From contig JAGXGH010000050.1 in the NCBI GenBank assembly GCA_024636835.1, positions 1 to 64,000 on the forward strand: a DNA stretch of 64,000 nt. The letters run 5' to 3'. The notes under the pieces were generated by a model, which worked only from the letters and a program-made list of their open reading frames with translations, ran no database searches and had not been told where the DNA came from. Position 1 is the stretch's first letter; each line of letters begins with the position of its first letter. Source of the stretch: Verrucomicrobiales bacterium. Its GTDB lineage: Bacteria; Verrucomicrobiota; Verrucomicrobiia; Verrucomicrobiales; SLCJ01. Made by a program: the position numbers and the translations under genes. Below, in pieces: positions 53,361 through 63,065 of the stretch.

Positions 53361-56300
53361 GGTGCTTGAACGACTTTCTTGAAGATGTCCGGGTATCTGG
53401 CGACGACATCGGCGAGGTTGTCCTTGTAGTAATACACGATGACCTGATTGCCCCGATCCTTGAGCGCCTTGCGCTGATTTTCGTCTTTTTCCTGAACGCA
53501 GGCTTCGTCATGCGGTGTGCCGTCGCAGAAGACCCAAGTGTCCGGGTGATAGAAAAAGTCGGGCTTCACATAAATCCCGGGAGCGTTCTTTTGCGCGTCG
53601 TCGGGGAGGCGGAATTTCTGTGCGTAAAGGTAATCGAGGAATTTTTCCTCCGTGCTGGATGAGGTGTCGATTTGTTTGCGGAGCCATTGGTAATGCTCCT
53701 CGTAGCTGCGGTGTCCGCTTGGGTCTGCCAGATCAATGGAACAGGCCTTGAGATTGTCGAGGGCCTCGCGGATCGCGAAGCGGTCCAGAATCAGGTGGTG
53801 GGGTTGATTGTAGTAGCTGAGAAGATCGTCGTATGAGGCTTTTTCGACGTATTCCGGATCGTCGAAATTACAGATCTGAATGGCTTTCTCGATGACTTTG
53901 CGAAAGGCTTCGACATCGGTCGCGAGCTGGGAAAGCACGCCTAGGCTGCCTTCGCTGGCTTCGTAGAGGAAGATGTTCGGAGCCGATTTGTCGCCCATGG
54001 TGGTGGCTCCCAATTCGGCGGATTCGATTTGGAAGACCTGCTCGATGGCACGCTTGAGCGCGTATTGGAGGGAAAGAACTCCATTGGAATCCAAGGCAAG
54101 TGTTTTGACGGGCTCGATGTAGAGGGCGTCGGCGTTGGCATGGGTGAAAATCTGGACGCGGCGAATTTCATTGGCGGACGGCTTTTCCGGGTCGGGCTTG
54201 GGTTTCCAGTAACCGGTGGAGAGATCGAGAAAAAATCCTTCCTCCTTTTGTGACTTGTCGCCCTTGTTGACTTGGATGAGCTGCGCGGCGGGTATGTAGG
54301 CGAGATTGAGCAGGTGATCCGAACCGCTGAGGATGCGTGCGCGTTTGACCCGGGTCATGTCGCCATCTGGCACGGAGAAGAAGGTCTCGATATTGAAGCC
54401 GACACGGCGGCGCTCTTCTTCCTCGCACGTGATGTGTTCGCGGGGTTGAGCGCGGCATTCACTGAGCGGAATGAGATCGACGAATTCCTCGCGGTTTTTC
54501 GATTCGGTGAGATCAATGCCGGTGAACGGGCAAGTGTCGGCGGTGTTCTCATTTTGATCAAGCCAGTAGCCTGAGCCCTTGCAGACACGGGCCTTGCGGA
54601 TCTGGCTGGGGATGTCGGGCAGGATAATCTGGCAAATCGAGAATTTTTCGCGGGAATGATAGATGATGTTTCCAGGGCCGAATTCCCGCAGCGCGATGAG
54701 ACGGGGGCGGGAGATGTATTCGCCGCCATTGCCTTGGCTGGCGAAAACGCGCACCGGCAACCGAGTGAAGTTGTAGCCGGGTAGGAAACCCTCGGAGGCG
54801 AGGTAGCGAAAAACGTAGAACTCAGTCATTTCCGGACTGCCGGAACCGAAATCCATCCGGTTCTGAAGCAGATCGAGCTGGCGGGTGGACTGGTCCTGGA
54901 GACGCTTGAGGTCGCGGTATTCCGGACTCTTGAGCGTGTAGGTGCCGAGATCGATTTCATGGCTGGCCCGTGAGCGCGTGGCCTTGGCTTCCTGATAAAG
55001 GATGCGCCACCGCTTGAGAGATTGGTCGAGATCGGTTTCGAGATTGCCAAGTTGTTTTTGAATCCAGGCGGTTGAAAACCATGATTCGGTTTCCAACTGG
55101 GCAGCGAGTGTTCCAAGAATCTTGAGGAATGCCGCGGTTAGGTTGGCGAGTTGTGGTGGATCAAGCGTGAGCGCGGCGATGGTTTGCGCCTTTAGGGGTT
55201 GGGTCGGCAGGTCCACTTCCAGCAACTCGATAACCGACTGTTTGACGTGCGGCATGCTGAGTTCCGAGAGGGCGAAGGCGCGGAGGTGGGATTCGATCAG
55301 TTCGCGGTTTTTAAGATCGATCCGAGGCGCTTCGACGAAGCCGGCCACGAGATCTTCCTTTTCCGCGAAGTAATGGCGGTCGTGCGGTGAGTAGCTGGAG
55401 CAATAGGTGAAGACGAGCGCGGACTGGCCGCTGCGTCCCGCCCGCCCGCTGCGTTGTGCGTAGTTCGCGGGATTGGGTGGTGCGTTTCTGAGGTGGACGA
55501 CACTCAGGTTTGAGATGTCGATGCCGAGCTCCATGGTAGGCGAGCAGAACAAGGCGCTGACGGACTCGGTGCGGATTTTGGCCTCATCCAACTGCTTTTG
55601 ATCTTCGTCGAGATACCAATCCGCGCGGAAACGATCCTCGCGCTCAAGCCGCTGCTCGTTTTTGAGTTGGCCGGTGTGGTCCTCGCCGACGAGGTTCTTC
55701 AGTTTCGAGAAATCTGTGAGGTAGAGTTTTTGGAAGAAGATGTTGGCTTTGCTTTGGAAGCCTTTGTAGGTGCGGAGTTTGACTTCGTCGCGCCGCACAG
55801 TGGTGAGGTCGCCGGGTTTCCAAAAAATCTTGTCGAGTCGCAGGCGATAAACATCGACGTCTTTGTTTTCGGCAGACCTTGCCTTCAAGGAGACGAGGAA
55901 GCCGGCTTTCGCTAGGGTGGAGAGAAGGGCGGTGATAAAGGATGCGTAGTTCTCTTCCCCTATTTTCTCGTCTGGGAATTGGTCGCGAATGAAATGCTTG
56001 GCATACTTTCCAAAGGCGCTTCTCAAACCCATGGAGCCGGAGCGTCGCTGATCGCGGCGGTTCAGCCGCCCGGTTCTCATGAAAAATGGCGCGAAGGTCT
56101 TGTCGCCTTCAAAAGTCCACGGACTGCGCAAGCGTTCGCCAAACTCTTTTTCGGCATCAGCCAGTGGCGCGCTTTCGAGGAGTTGATCGCTGTGGATGGC
56201 GTATTCGAGGCGGAAGTGATCGAGGACGTTGCGTAGAAAACTGGTGCGCGTTTCCTGATCCAATTCGCAGAGCCATGGGACATCTGACCATCCTGAATCA

Positions 56301-58546
56301 TGTGCGGCGGCCTTTTCTAGGTCTTCATAATCAATATCGATGAGCGCGCATTTCTCCAAGTTTGGAAGAATCACGCGCCAGCCTCTACGGAGATCGTAGA
56401 TAGCTTGATAGAGCAGGTATTTCTCGAAGATTTTTTCATGTTGTTCAATGACATTGGGCCAAGGATCTGGATCGATGTTCTTCGCGTAGCTACGGATTTC
56501 AAGATTGAGAGATTCCCGGATGAGTCGGCCAATTTCCGCAAAACCGAGGTGACCCTTCGCTGAGTTGGCGGCGGCTTTGGCGATGGCAGCACGAATACGC
56601 ACCACGCGAACGAAGTCGTTGAAGTGCCCGGACTGAAGCGCGGCGTCCTGACGGTTGTCGGTGAAGCTGAGCAGCTTCTGGTCCTTGGGGATGTAACCAT
56701 TTTCGGCCAAGCCCTGAAGAATCAGGAATGATGAGATGGTCGTGGAGGTGCTCCGGCCTTCGTTTCCCAGCGTGGTGAGTTTGGTTCGTTCGTTAGTATT
56801 GCCGTCGAAGAACAGCCCCGCTGTGGGATCAAAGAGCAGGCCTTTTGGCGCGCTTCGCATGAACCAGCCTTTGGAGGGGAGCTTGGAGGCTTCACCAAAT
56901 TCGAAATTCCCGTTTTCGTCGTATGAGATGCTTAATGGCATGCGATCCGCATAGCCTTTGGTGACCTTGAGACCGTCTCGCTTGGTGGTGGTGAGCCAAG
57001 CGGGGGGGAGGTTTTCGAGGTCTTCGTCTTCATTCCAGATGTCCGCTCCACCGGGGATGAGGTATCCCGGCTTGTTGTTGGAGTCGGTGGAAGTCTGTTC
57101 GGTGAATTCGCGCGGGATAAGCTTCAAGTTGGTCTCGTCCATCGAAACACAGACGAAAGTGCGTCCACTGGCGCGGCTGAAAACATGAGGGTAGATCATC
57201 CGCTCTCCGCCTCCGTGGTGGATGCCGGGTTCCAATGTGATGAAGCGGGTGTTTTCCGGTTCCAGAGTGGCATACACAGAGCCTGTTTGAGCGAAGAACT
57301 GGTGGAGCCTGAAGGGAAGATAGGTGTAGCGCTTACCTTCGCTAACGAGCTGCAAGTTTGCGAGGCTGATCCATTTCAATAAACTCCCAAGATATTCCCG
57401 GCAGGCCTCTTCCGGTAAACCAGAGTCTTCTGACAAACGAGTTGCGATGCTCGACATGTCAATCGGAATGGCGCGTTGCAAAATTGGTTGTGAACCATCG
57501 ACGATTTCCTCGCGCAATGCGATGCGGTTTTCCAGCCAGACGGCGACGGGATGAGCTCGAAGCACTTCAGGGGGGGAATCGGTGTCGATCTCGCTGTTAA
57601 TGGCCGTCGCGAGAGTTTGTGGAGCGAATGGGAATTTGCTGTTGTCGAGTGATCGCGTCAGCGTTTCGGAAATGATCTGGTGACTTCCGAAATTTTCACC
57701 AAAAATCGTTGAGGCCACCTCGGCGATGGTTTTTTTTCGATGCGCGGTGGAACCTTTTGAGGACATGGTCGCCGACGTGCCGATCGATGTGACGGTATTC
57801 TTGCAGCGTCCCTTGATGCGGCGGATCAACATGCTCACGTCCGCGCCTTGGCGTCCGCGATAGGTGTGGAGTTCATCGAATACAAGGAAGCGGAGGTTTT
57901 CGTAAATCGAATCGCGGAGATCCCTCTCACCGTGACGGGTGAGGATCAGCTCCAGCATCATGTAGTTTGTCAGCAGAATGTCGGGAGGGTTTTTGAGAAT
58001 CGCGTCGCGATGCTCTCCCTTGGTTTGACCAGTGTAGGCGGCGAAACTGATGGGGAACTCCTTCTGGGTCTGATCCTGATAGTTTTTGGCGAATTTTTTC
58101 AGCTCCTCCTCTTGAGAGTTGATGAGGGCGTTCATGGGATAGACCAGCACCGCCTGAATGCCCTTGCCGTATCCATGCTGGAACAGATGGTTGAATACGC
58201 TTCCCAAGAAAGTGACCGACTTGCCGGATCCGGTGCCCGAAGTGACAATGAAGCTATTCGCGTTCGCCCCTAGAGTGATGGCCTCGACCTGATGGGTGTA
58301 TAGCGTGTATCCGTGGAAAACCTTACCGATTTCCTCATGGAGAAGCCTGTTTTTCACCAATTCGCCCACCGAAACATTCCGCTCGAACGAGGGATTAAAT
58401 TGAATCAGCGGCTCGGGCCAGAGCTTATTCCCAGAAAGATCCTTTTCGACCTTGATGCGGATGTCATCATCGTGAATGTCAATAAAGCTTCGAATATATT
58501 GCTCATAACTCGAAACGATCTTGCTGTGTAAATTGAGGGCATCCAT
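53357..58546 (-). CDS. DEAD/DEAH helicase-DUF1998 fusion with C-terminal nuclease-like domain (DrmA/DrmB- or DruE-like)
   Basis: The 1729-residue protein has a superfamily 2 helicase (Walker A SGTGSGKS at 103-110, DELH at 224-227, ALFCSPTMELGIDIS, then YAQRSGRAGRSGQ). A DUF1998/MZB region at about 1480-1590 (ALKRAIEQVFQIE, then FLYEASEGSLGVLSQL) follows. The C-terminus (about 1656-1715) reads IYVKPDFFYHPDTWVFCDG, then H-D, then QVIVYYY, resembling the Vsr/DUF559-like endonuclease fold. In DISARM the helicase (DrmA) and DUF1998 protein (DrmB) are usually separate; in Druantia DruE they are joined. The fused nuclease could replace the missing DrmC. It heads the eleven-gene leftward run. Confidence 0.8.
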   Translation of the reverse strand: MDALNLHSKIVSSYEQYIRSFIDIHDDDIRIKVEKDLSGNKLWPEPLIQFNPSFERNVSVGELVKNRLLHEEIGKVFHGYTLYTHQVEAITLGANANSFIVTSGTGSGKSVTFLGSVFNHLFQHGYGKGIQAVLVYPMNALINSQEEELKKFAKNYQDQTQKEFPISFAAYTGQTKGEHRDAILKNPPDILLTNYMMLELILTRHGERDLRDSIYENLRFLVFDELHTYRGRQGADVSMLIRRIKGRCKNTVTSIGTSATMSSKGSTAHRKKTIAEVASTIFGENFGSHQIISETLTRSLDNSKFPFAPQTLATAINSEIDTDSPPEVLRAHPVAVWLENRIALREEIVDGSQPILQRAIPIDMSSIATRLSEDSGLPEEACREYLGSLLKWISLANLQLVSEGKRYTYLPFRLHQFFAQTGSVYATLEPENTRFITLEPGIHHGGGERMIYPHVFSRASGRTFVCVSMDETNLKLIPREFTEQTSTDSNNKPGYLIPGGADIWNEDEDLENLPPAWLTTTKRDGLKVTKGYADRMPLSISYDENGNFEFGEASKLPSKGWFMRSAPKGLLFDPTAGLFFDGNTNERTKLTTLGNEGRSTSTTISSFLILQGLAENGYIPKDQKLLSFTDNRQDAALQSGHFNDFVRVVRIRAAIAKAAANSAKGHLGFAEIGRLIRESLNLEIRSYAKNIDPDPWPNVIEQHEKIFEKYLLYQAIYDLRRGWRVILPNLEKCALIDIDYEDLEKAAAHDSGWSDVPWLCELDQETRTSFLRNVLDHFRLEYAIHSDQLLESAPLADAEKEFGERLRSPWTFEGDKTFAPFFMRTGRLNRRDQRRSGSMGLRSAFGKYAKHFIRDQFPDEKIGEENYASFITALLSTLAKAGFLVSLKARSAENKDVDVYRLRLDKIFWKPGDLTTVRRDEVKLRTYKGFQSKANIFFQKLYLTDFSKLKNLVGEDHTGQLKNEQRLEREDRFRADWYLDEDQKQLDEAKIRTESVSALFCSPTMELGIDISNLSVVHLRNAPPNPANYAQRSGRAGRSGQSALVFTYCSSYSPHDRHYFAEKEDLVAGFVEAPRIDLKNRELIESHLRAFALSELSMPHVKQSVIELLEVDLPTQPLKAQTIAALTLDPPQLANLTAAFLKILGTLAAQLETESWFSTAWIQKQLGNLETDLDQSLKRWRILYQEAKATRSRASHEIDLGTYTLKSPEYRDLKRLQDQSTRQLDLLQNRMDFGSGSPEMTEFYVFRYLASEGFLPGYNFTRLPVRVFASQGNGGEYISRPRLIALREFGPGNIIYHSREKFSICQIILPDIPSQIRKARVCKGSGYWLDQNENTADTCPFTGIDLTESKNREEFVDLIPLSECRAQPREHITCEEEERRRVGFNIETFFSVPDGDMTRVKRARILSGSDHLLNLAYIPAAQLIQVNKGDKSQKEEGFFLDLSTGYWKPKPDPEKPSANEIRRVQIFTHANADALYIEPVKTLALDSNGVLSLQYALKRAIEQVFQIESAELGATTMGDKSAPNIFLYEASEGSLGVLSQLATDVEAFRKVIEKAIQICNFDDPEYVEKASYDDLLSYYNQPHHLILDRFAIREALDNLKACSIDLADPSGHRSYEEHYQWLRKQIDTSSSTEEKFLDYLYAQKFRLPDDAQKNAPGIYVKPDFFYHPDTWVFCDGTPHDEACVQEKDENQRKALKDRGNQVIVYYYKDNLADVVARYPDIFKKVVQAP

Positions 58547-58629
58547 GGGCTCCTAATTCGTTAGGGATTTCAGACAGTCGGAGCAAGTAACTTCCGCGGT
58601 ATTATGGCTATGATCAATTCGCTGACTTG
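58547..58629. promoter_or_regulatory. Leader of the eleven-gene defence run
   Basis: The start of the helicase-DUF1998 gene lies at 58546, and the broken vWA gene ends at 58630 on the same strand. The promoter of the long run is therefore either here or upstream of the vWA gene, next to the WYL regulator. I see no convincing -35/-10 pair or operator in these 83 bases. Confidence 0.3.
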
Positions 58630-58963
58630 CTAAAGGGTGAACACCTTCGATGCGTTCTCAGCACCAGCGGTGAAAATAGCGACGATCACTTGGCCAGGGC
58701 GACGGTCTTCCGCTAACTTGTTGATGCGTTCTCCGGGGGATGAAGGTTTCGGTTGTCAGTTGCCTGATGTGCTGAAGTGGAGTCGCTGCAATGGGCACTT
58801 CGTATTCATCGTCGAAGAGGACGAGAGTCAGGTTGGCGTCGCCCGGGGTGTCCATCTGCCCCTTGACGAAGGTGTTGAAGCCCGAGATCGCCGGCTCGGT
58901 GAGATGAGCCATGGACCCTGAGCGGTCGGGGATGTAAGTGATGCTGGTGAGGTTTTTGTTCAT
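58630..58963 (-). pseudogene. von Willebrand factor A domain protein with internal deletion
   Basis: From ATG 58963 (MNKNLTSITYIPDRSGSMAH) the frame has a complete first metal-site motif D-R-S-G-S-M. After TTETFIPR the frame fails. The other reading frame continues with RRPGQVIVAIFTAGAENASK and ends at TAG 58630-58632. The usual 30-40 residues between these points (the T-A-L-L-D region of the MIDAS site) are missing. A deletion with frameshift has therefore inactivated it. It is divergent from the WYL regulator. Confidence 0.65.
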
Positions 58964-59031
58964 GAGCCAAGATTCGCATCTGGGGTGGGACATTGGCTGG
59001 GGGACTCTTTATCTTGCCTTATTCCAATACT

Positions 59032-60057
59032 ATGAGTTTGATTCCCGATATGAGCGCGCAAGAAATTAGAGTGGCACCGGGATTAAATAGACCTGCGATG
59101 TTACGGATCTACGAAATCCTTCGCATCGTCAATGATGGTGGGTTTCCGAACTGCACCTCCCTCGCTGACGATCTGGAGGTGACACCGAAGACAGTGCAAC
59201 GCGACATTAGCTTTATGCGCGATAGCTTGAACTTGCCCATCGAGTATGACGGTAGCTGCCATGGGTATTACTTCCGCGAGAGTATCGAAGACTTTCCCAT
59301 CTTTGAAGTTGGGGCTGAGGAGTTGGCCGCGCTTTTCCTTACGAGAGTGGCACTGGATTCAGTCAACTCTGCAAAAATGCGCGAGGATCTCAGACGGATA
59401 TTCGGTGAGTTGACCAAAAGGATTGAAGGAACAGTTCGGTTTTCCTGGGCGGAGGCATTACATGCCTTTTCGCGAAAGCCTGCATCGGTGACCAAGTCGA
59501 ACATGCAACTGTTTGGCAAGCTGGCTAAGGCTGCAATCGATCGCAACACCGTCACCTTTGCCTACCGTAAGCTGGGGGCTGAGTCACGGGAATCACGGAC
59601 GCTTCACCCATTGCATCTTGGTGAGGTGGAAGGGTGTTGGTATGTGATAGGTCACGATCCGGATCGTGATGGCTTGAGAACCTTCGCACTGCCAAGGATT
59701 ACCGGGCTGAAGGTCGCAAAGAAATGTTTCGACCCACCGGAAGGGTTCGATGGCGACGCCTACCTTCAACGCTCATTTGGAATATGGACCTCGCCGGATA
59801 ACGAGCCGCTCCAAGTGGTTCGGATTGAACTCACCGGATACGCCGCGGCTCTTGCCGACGAACGCCGCTGGCATCCTAGCCAACAGGTAGAGCGATTGAA
59901 CGCAAAGGGGACCAGAGTTGAAGTCCGCTTCGAAGTCGGGCGGATCGAAGAACTCGTCCGTTGGGTGCTCAGCTGGGGACGCTTGGCAAAAGTGATCGCC
60001 CCCAAAGAGCTCAAGAATCGCGTCGCGGATGAGATAAAGGCGATGGGTGGGAAGTGA
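59032..60057 (+). CDS. WYL-domain transcriptional regulator, copy 2
   Basis: I chose ATG 59032 (MSLIPDMSAQEIRV, 341 residues) rather than the TTG at 58993. A helix-turn-helix (about 20-75; LADDLEVTPKTVQRDISFMR) is followed by a WYL domain (about 160-240; TLHPLHLGEVEGCWYVIGHD) and a C-terminal dimerisation region (GRIEELVRWVLSWG). It is only distantly related to the WYL protein at 26618. It lies divergent to the leftward defence run, the usual place for a WYL repressor that senses infection. Confidence 0.85.
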   Translation: MSLIPDMSAQEIRVAPGLNRPAMLRIYEILRIVNDGGFPNCTSLADDLEVTPKTVQRDISFMRDSLNLPIEYDGSCHGYYFRESIEDFPIFEVGAEELAALFLTRVALDSVNSAKMREDLRRIFGELTKRIEGTVRFSWAEALHAFSRKPASVTKSNMQLFGKLAKAAIDRNTVTFAYRKLGAESRESRTLHPLHLGEVEGCWYVIGHDPDRDGLRTFALPRITGLKVAKKCFDPPEGFDGDAYLQRSFGIWTSPDNEPLQVVRIELTGYAAALADERRWHPSQQVERLNAKGTRVEVRFEVGRIEELVRWVLSWGRLAKVIAPKELKNRVADEIKAMGGK

Positions 60058-60064
60058 TCCAAGG

Positions 60065-60500
60065 TCAGGACTGCTCGTTTTCTCTGGACTCCTCGCGTGT
60101 GTATGTATGATCACCTATCTTGAAATTCTTGGGAAGTTGGCCGACGGCAACACCGGGATTGTCTCGTAAGAAGTTTATGTGATCTCTGAAGTGTTTTTCA
60201 GCATCTTCGAGCTCATCGTATATTGGGAGAATGAGAGCAAGTTGTTCATCAAGTTCCGTGATGAGTTTGTGACAGTCGTCATCATTGGAGAAGTCAACAT
60301 CAAGCAATCGCTTGTGAATCAGATTGTTCCTCGCTTGGATGGCTGCCTCTGCCACGCTCTTTTTTTCTTCGAGAGCCTCCGGCGAATGCACTTTGATGTT
60401 TATCTGGATTGCCAGATGGATACCGTTTACTGACGCCGGCCAAGGAACCTCTTTAGGAGATGCGTAGATTGTATCAAAAAGGCGGGGTATTAGTGATTCC
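60065..60500 (-). pseudogene. 5'-truncated hypothetical gene fused to a tRNA fragment
   Basis: From the stop at 60065 the frame stays open for more than 140 codons up to the tRNA fragment without an ATG; GTG 60391 is the only likely start. The upstream part reads as protein (LIPRLFDTIYASPKEVPWPA, then GIHLAIQINIKVHSPEALEE), and the downstream part is acidic and helical. The gene seems to have lost its 5' end at the recombination point. Family unknown. Confidence 0.5.
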
Positions 60501-60528
60501 CCTGCTCTAACCGCTGAGCTACAGCCCC
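60498..60528 (-). tRNA. tRNA 5' fragment (attachment-site remnant)
   Basis: On the minus strand, from 60528, the sequence GGGGCTGTAGCTCAGCGGTT continues with AGAGCAGGGGA. These are the acceptor 5' strand, a full D-arm and the 5' side of the anticodon stem of a tRNA. No T-arm follows, so only the 5' half is present. It lies about 25 bases from the integrase frame. This fits an integration site within a tRNA gene, but the identity of the tRNA cannot be read. Confidence 0.6.
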
Positions 60529-60551
60529 TATCAGGGAATTTTGGTATCTGA

Positions 60552-61829
60552 TTGACGTTTTGTGACTTTTTTGCAACTTTGGTTTATGCCGAGGAAGCCC
60601 AAACTCAAAAGAAGCGCCAATGGGCGGTATTGAAACCTAGGGAATTACCCAATGGCAAGTGGCAAGTGTCGCTGGGTGTGGAGTGGGTGGATGGGAAGAG
60701 GAAAAATCCCCGGCGCATCTTCGCAAATAATGCGGATGCCCTCCAATTCTGCCGCGACGAGGACGCGCGAAAGAGTGCGCATGGGCAAATCACGGCTGGC
60801 GCTGATGGGGTCGAGGTTGCCGCCTGGCTTGATCTGGACAAGAAACTTCTCGAAGCGGGGGCCGGCAGTTTGAAGGAGGTTGGAAACCGAATTCTGAAAG
60901 ACACCTTGGCGGTCACGGAACATTCCACCGCACGTGAGTGCCTCACAAAGTATCTCACCACCTACTTGGGCCACTCCGTTTATACCGATGATTCCCGCGG
61001 TCGCGTGAATTGCTTTCTGAGATGGTTCGGAGACGACAGGCAGATGCGAGAGGCTACGCCCGAAGTGATGAAGGCATTTTTCAATAAAAATCCTGGGAAT
61101 ACCTTGCGCCGAACAGTTTCCGCATGGTGCGGATGGGCGGTCGATGAGGGTTATCTGCCTTCAAATCCATGTGCTCGCCCGAAGAGGCGAAAAGGAACCA
61201 AGAAAAAATCTGTCCCTGAGGCTGTGATCTTCTCCCCTTTGGAAGCATCCGATCTCCTGCGAGCTGCAATCCTAGCTGAAGACTGGACATCCCTGTCATT
61301 CATTGCGCTGGGTCTGTTCGCTGGCATCAGGCCGATGGAATTCAGGAAAAAATTTCGCGGCGCGCCGGCTGTCCTCTTGGATTGGCGCCACGTGACTCCC
61401 GATGGCATCGAAATTCATCCGAAGAATGCGAAGACCATAGCACGTATCGTTCCCATCATTGACCCATTACCCGAGTGGATTGAGCTCATTCGGAAAAAGA
61501 AAGGAAACTTATCTGGGCCTGTCCTAGCTGCTGGCAAGCGTGGAGGCGGTTGGAGAAAGCATTAGGATCAATTCCGGGACAAGCATTGGCCTCATGAGTG
61601 GTATCTGGACCAGCTGCGGCATTCGTTCGGTAGCTATCGCATGGCTACAATCAAGGACGCCGAGCAGGTATCGCATGAGATGGGAAATTTCCCTGCTGTC
61701 GTGTTACGGCATTATTGGAATTGGAAGACGAAACAAGGAGACGCGAAGGAATTCTGGGCATTGAGTCCGGAAGTGGTGATGTCTCAGGGACGCAAAGCGA
61801 AAACCAAGAAGGCGGAGAAGTCCGCGTGA
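60552..61829 (+). pseudogene. Tyrosine recombinase (integrase), inactivated
   Basis: The main frame encodes the arm-binding and core-binding domains and the first catalytic arginine (LGLFAGIRPMEF). A TAG at 61563-61565 interrupts it. The same frame then continues with the second arginine (YLDQLRHSFGSYR) and the tyrosine motif (AVVLRHYWNW), to TGA at 61827-61829. At the 5' end the natural start appears to be ATG 60587 (MPRKPKLKR) in another frame, implying a frameshift as well. The integrase that brought the island is therefore dead. Confidence 0.75.
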
Positions 61830-61895
61830 ATTGAGTGATTCATTAATATATAAATTGGTAGCCTTGGTTTCGTTCACCAGCAGACTGAAGAAAGT

Positions 61896-62119
61896 GCTTT
61901 GAGTTGGGAGCTCCCCAAGTAGCCTGCCGAATTCGGGCAGCCGGAAACATTGTTTTCGGCCGGATAAGGCCGGGGGTTTGGGGGGCCGGGACCCTGGCTC
62001 ACCAAGTTCTTTGTGCAGGACGTGGGATGGCGTCGTCTCTTCGGGGCGTTGCGGGGTGTCCCCGCAGAGATGGGAGCGGATAACAACGTATCCGCGAGGG
62101 AAGAGACCTCTTCCCTGCC
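61896..62119. ncRNA. Structured GC-rich element, copy 2 (candidate noncoding RNA)
   Basis: This copy has the same order of blocks as 17845-18077: GCTTTGAG, a GGGagctCCCC hairpin, CCGGAAACATTGTTTTCGG, GGGACC, the identical 25-base core (62041-62065) with GCGGGGTGTCCCCGC, a GCGGAT/ATCCGC stem and GGGAAGAGACCTCTTCCC. Several stems differ in sequence from copy 1 but still pair. It begins 15 bases after the stop of LRR-like copy 2, on the minus strand. The remaining DNA at 61830-61895 shows nothing. Confidence 0.45.
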
Positions 62120-62133
62120 AAATGGACTATGGC

Positions 62134-63039
62134 TTACAGTTCCAGATCGTCACCTCGACCACGAAGAGCATCCAAGGCCTTAGTACGAGCGATCCAGTAG
62201 TGGATAGCATCTGAGTTGCAGTACCATTCGCCAGTGACCCGGATCGCCGGATGGTAGTATCTTGGATCAGACCGCGTGTCCAAATCCCCACCCACCGTGC
62301 GCAGTCGGTACGCATATATCAGTTCTGCCGAGCCAGCGTAGAAATCATCTCCAACGGCTTGCAATTTTGGCGTTCTGATTCGTTTTGTGGTGTCACCAAG
62401 CAAGAAGCCACCGCCGACGGCTTCTAAGAAGGGTGCATCAACGGACTTTGCCTTGTGAGGGATCAGGGCTCCTCCCACGAACTCCAACCTTGGTGCCTTG
62501 AACTCGAAGCACCCGAAGGTAGACAAGCTCCCTCCCACGGACTCCAGCTTGGGTGGGACGGTTCCGGCGACCTTGAGTCTCCCTCTGACAATGCGGAGCC
62601 TGGGAGCGTGAAGGGAGAATGCCTCAGGAGTCTCAAAGTTTCCGCCGACATAAACCAAATTTGGTAGGTCAATACGATGTTCCGTGCGCCCGTCGAAATG
62701 TCCGCCGATGAGTCGAAGAGCCATCGCCCACACGGGCCAGCTTGGATGCGCGATGAGACTGCCCCGGATCTCTGAATAGGGGATTCGAGAATCCTGTTCA
62801 CTGCGGACATACCAGGAGGTAAGTAGGATTGTTTTCCCTCTGCTTCTTTTGATGCGTCTTGCCTCAGGCACATGGGATCTTCGGATCAATGCCAGAAGCG
62901 ACTTGGGAATCGGCCTCCTCCAGCCGATTTTGTCTCCTCTCCATTTTCCATGTTGATCGTAGTAAGGGATCAACTTGTCCGGGATGATTCCGGTGTGCGA
63001 GAAGTCTTGGATGTATTGGATGATTTCGTTTTGTTTCAT
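62134..63039 (-). CDS. Leucine-rich-repeat-like protein, copy 2
   Basis: The ATG at 63039 (MKQNEIIQYIQDFSHTGIIP) gives 301 residues, the same as copy 1. After a conserved N-terminal domain (about 1-105; IPYYDQHGKW, ILLTSWYV, IPYSEIRGS) come about ten repeats of the form A-P-x-L-x-x-V-G-G-x-L. Examples are PKLESVGGSLSTFG, PRLEFVGGALIPH and PKLQAVGDDFYAG. This is a very regular receptor-L-like repeat. It probably forms a solenoid that binds a partner. It lies 26 bases downstream of a sigma-factor-like gene, suggesting an operon. Confidence 0.7.
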   Translation of the reverse strand: MKQNEIIQYIQDFSHTGIIPDKLIPYYDQHGKWRGDKIGWRRPIPKSLLALIRRSHVPEARRIKRSRGKTILLTSWYVRSEQDSRIPYSEIRGSLIAHPSWPVWAMALRLIGGHFDGRTEHRIDLPNLVYVGGNFETPEAFSLHAPRLRIVRGRLKVAGTVPPKLESVGGSLSTFGCFEFKAPRLEFVGGALIPHKAKSVDAPFLEAVGGGFLLGDTTKRIRTPKLQAVGDDFYAGSAELIYAYRLRTVGGDLDTRSDPRYYHPAIRVTGEWYCNSDAIHYWIARTKALDALRGRGDDLEL

Positions 63040-63065
63040 GGGTTTCTGGATTTTGTGGGATTCGA

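Noticed and set aside
44175..58546. BREX or Pgl system
   Set aside because: No PglZ phosphatase, no BrxC- or BrxL-like gene is present; the methylase alone resembles PglX but its neighbours fit DISARM-like systems.
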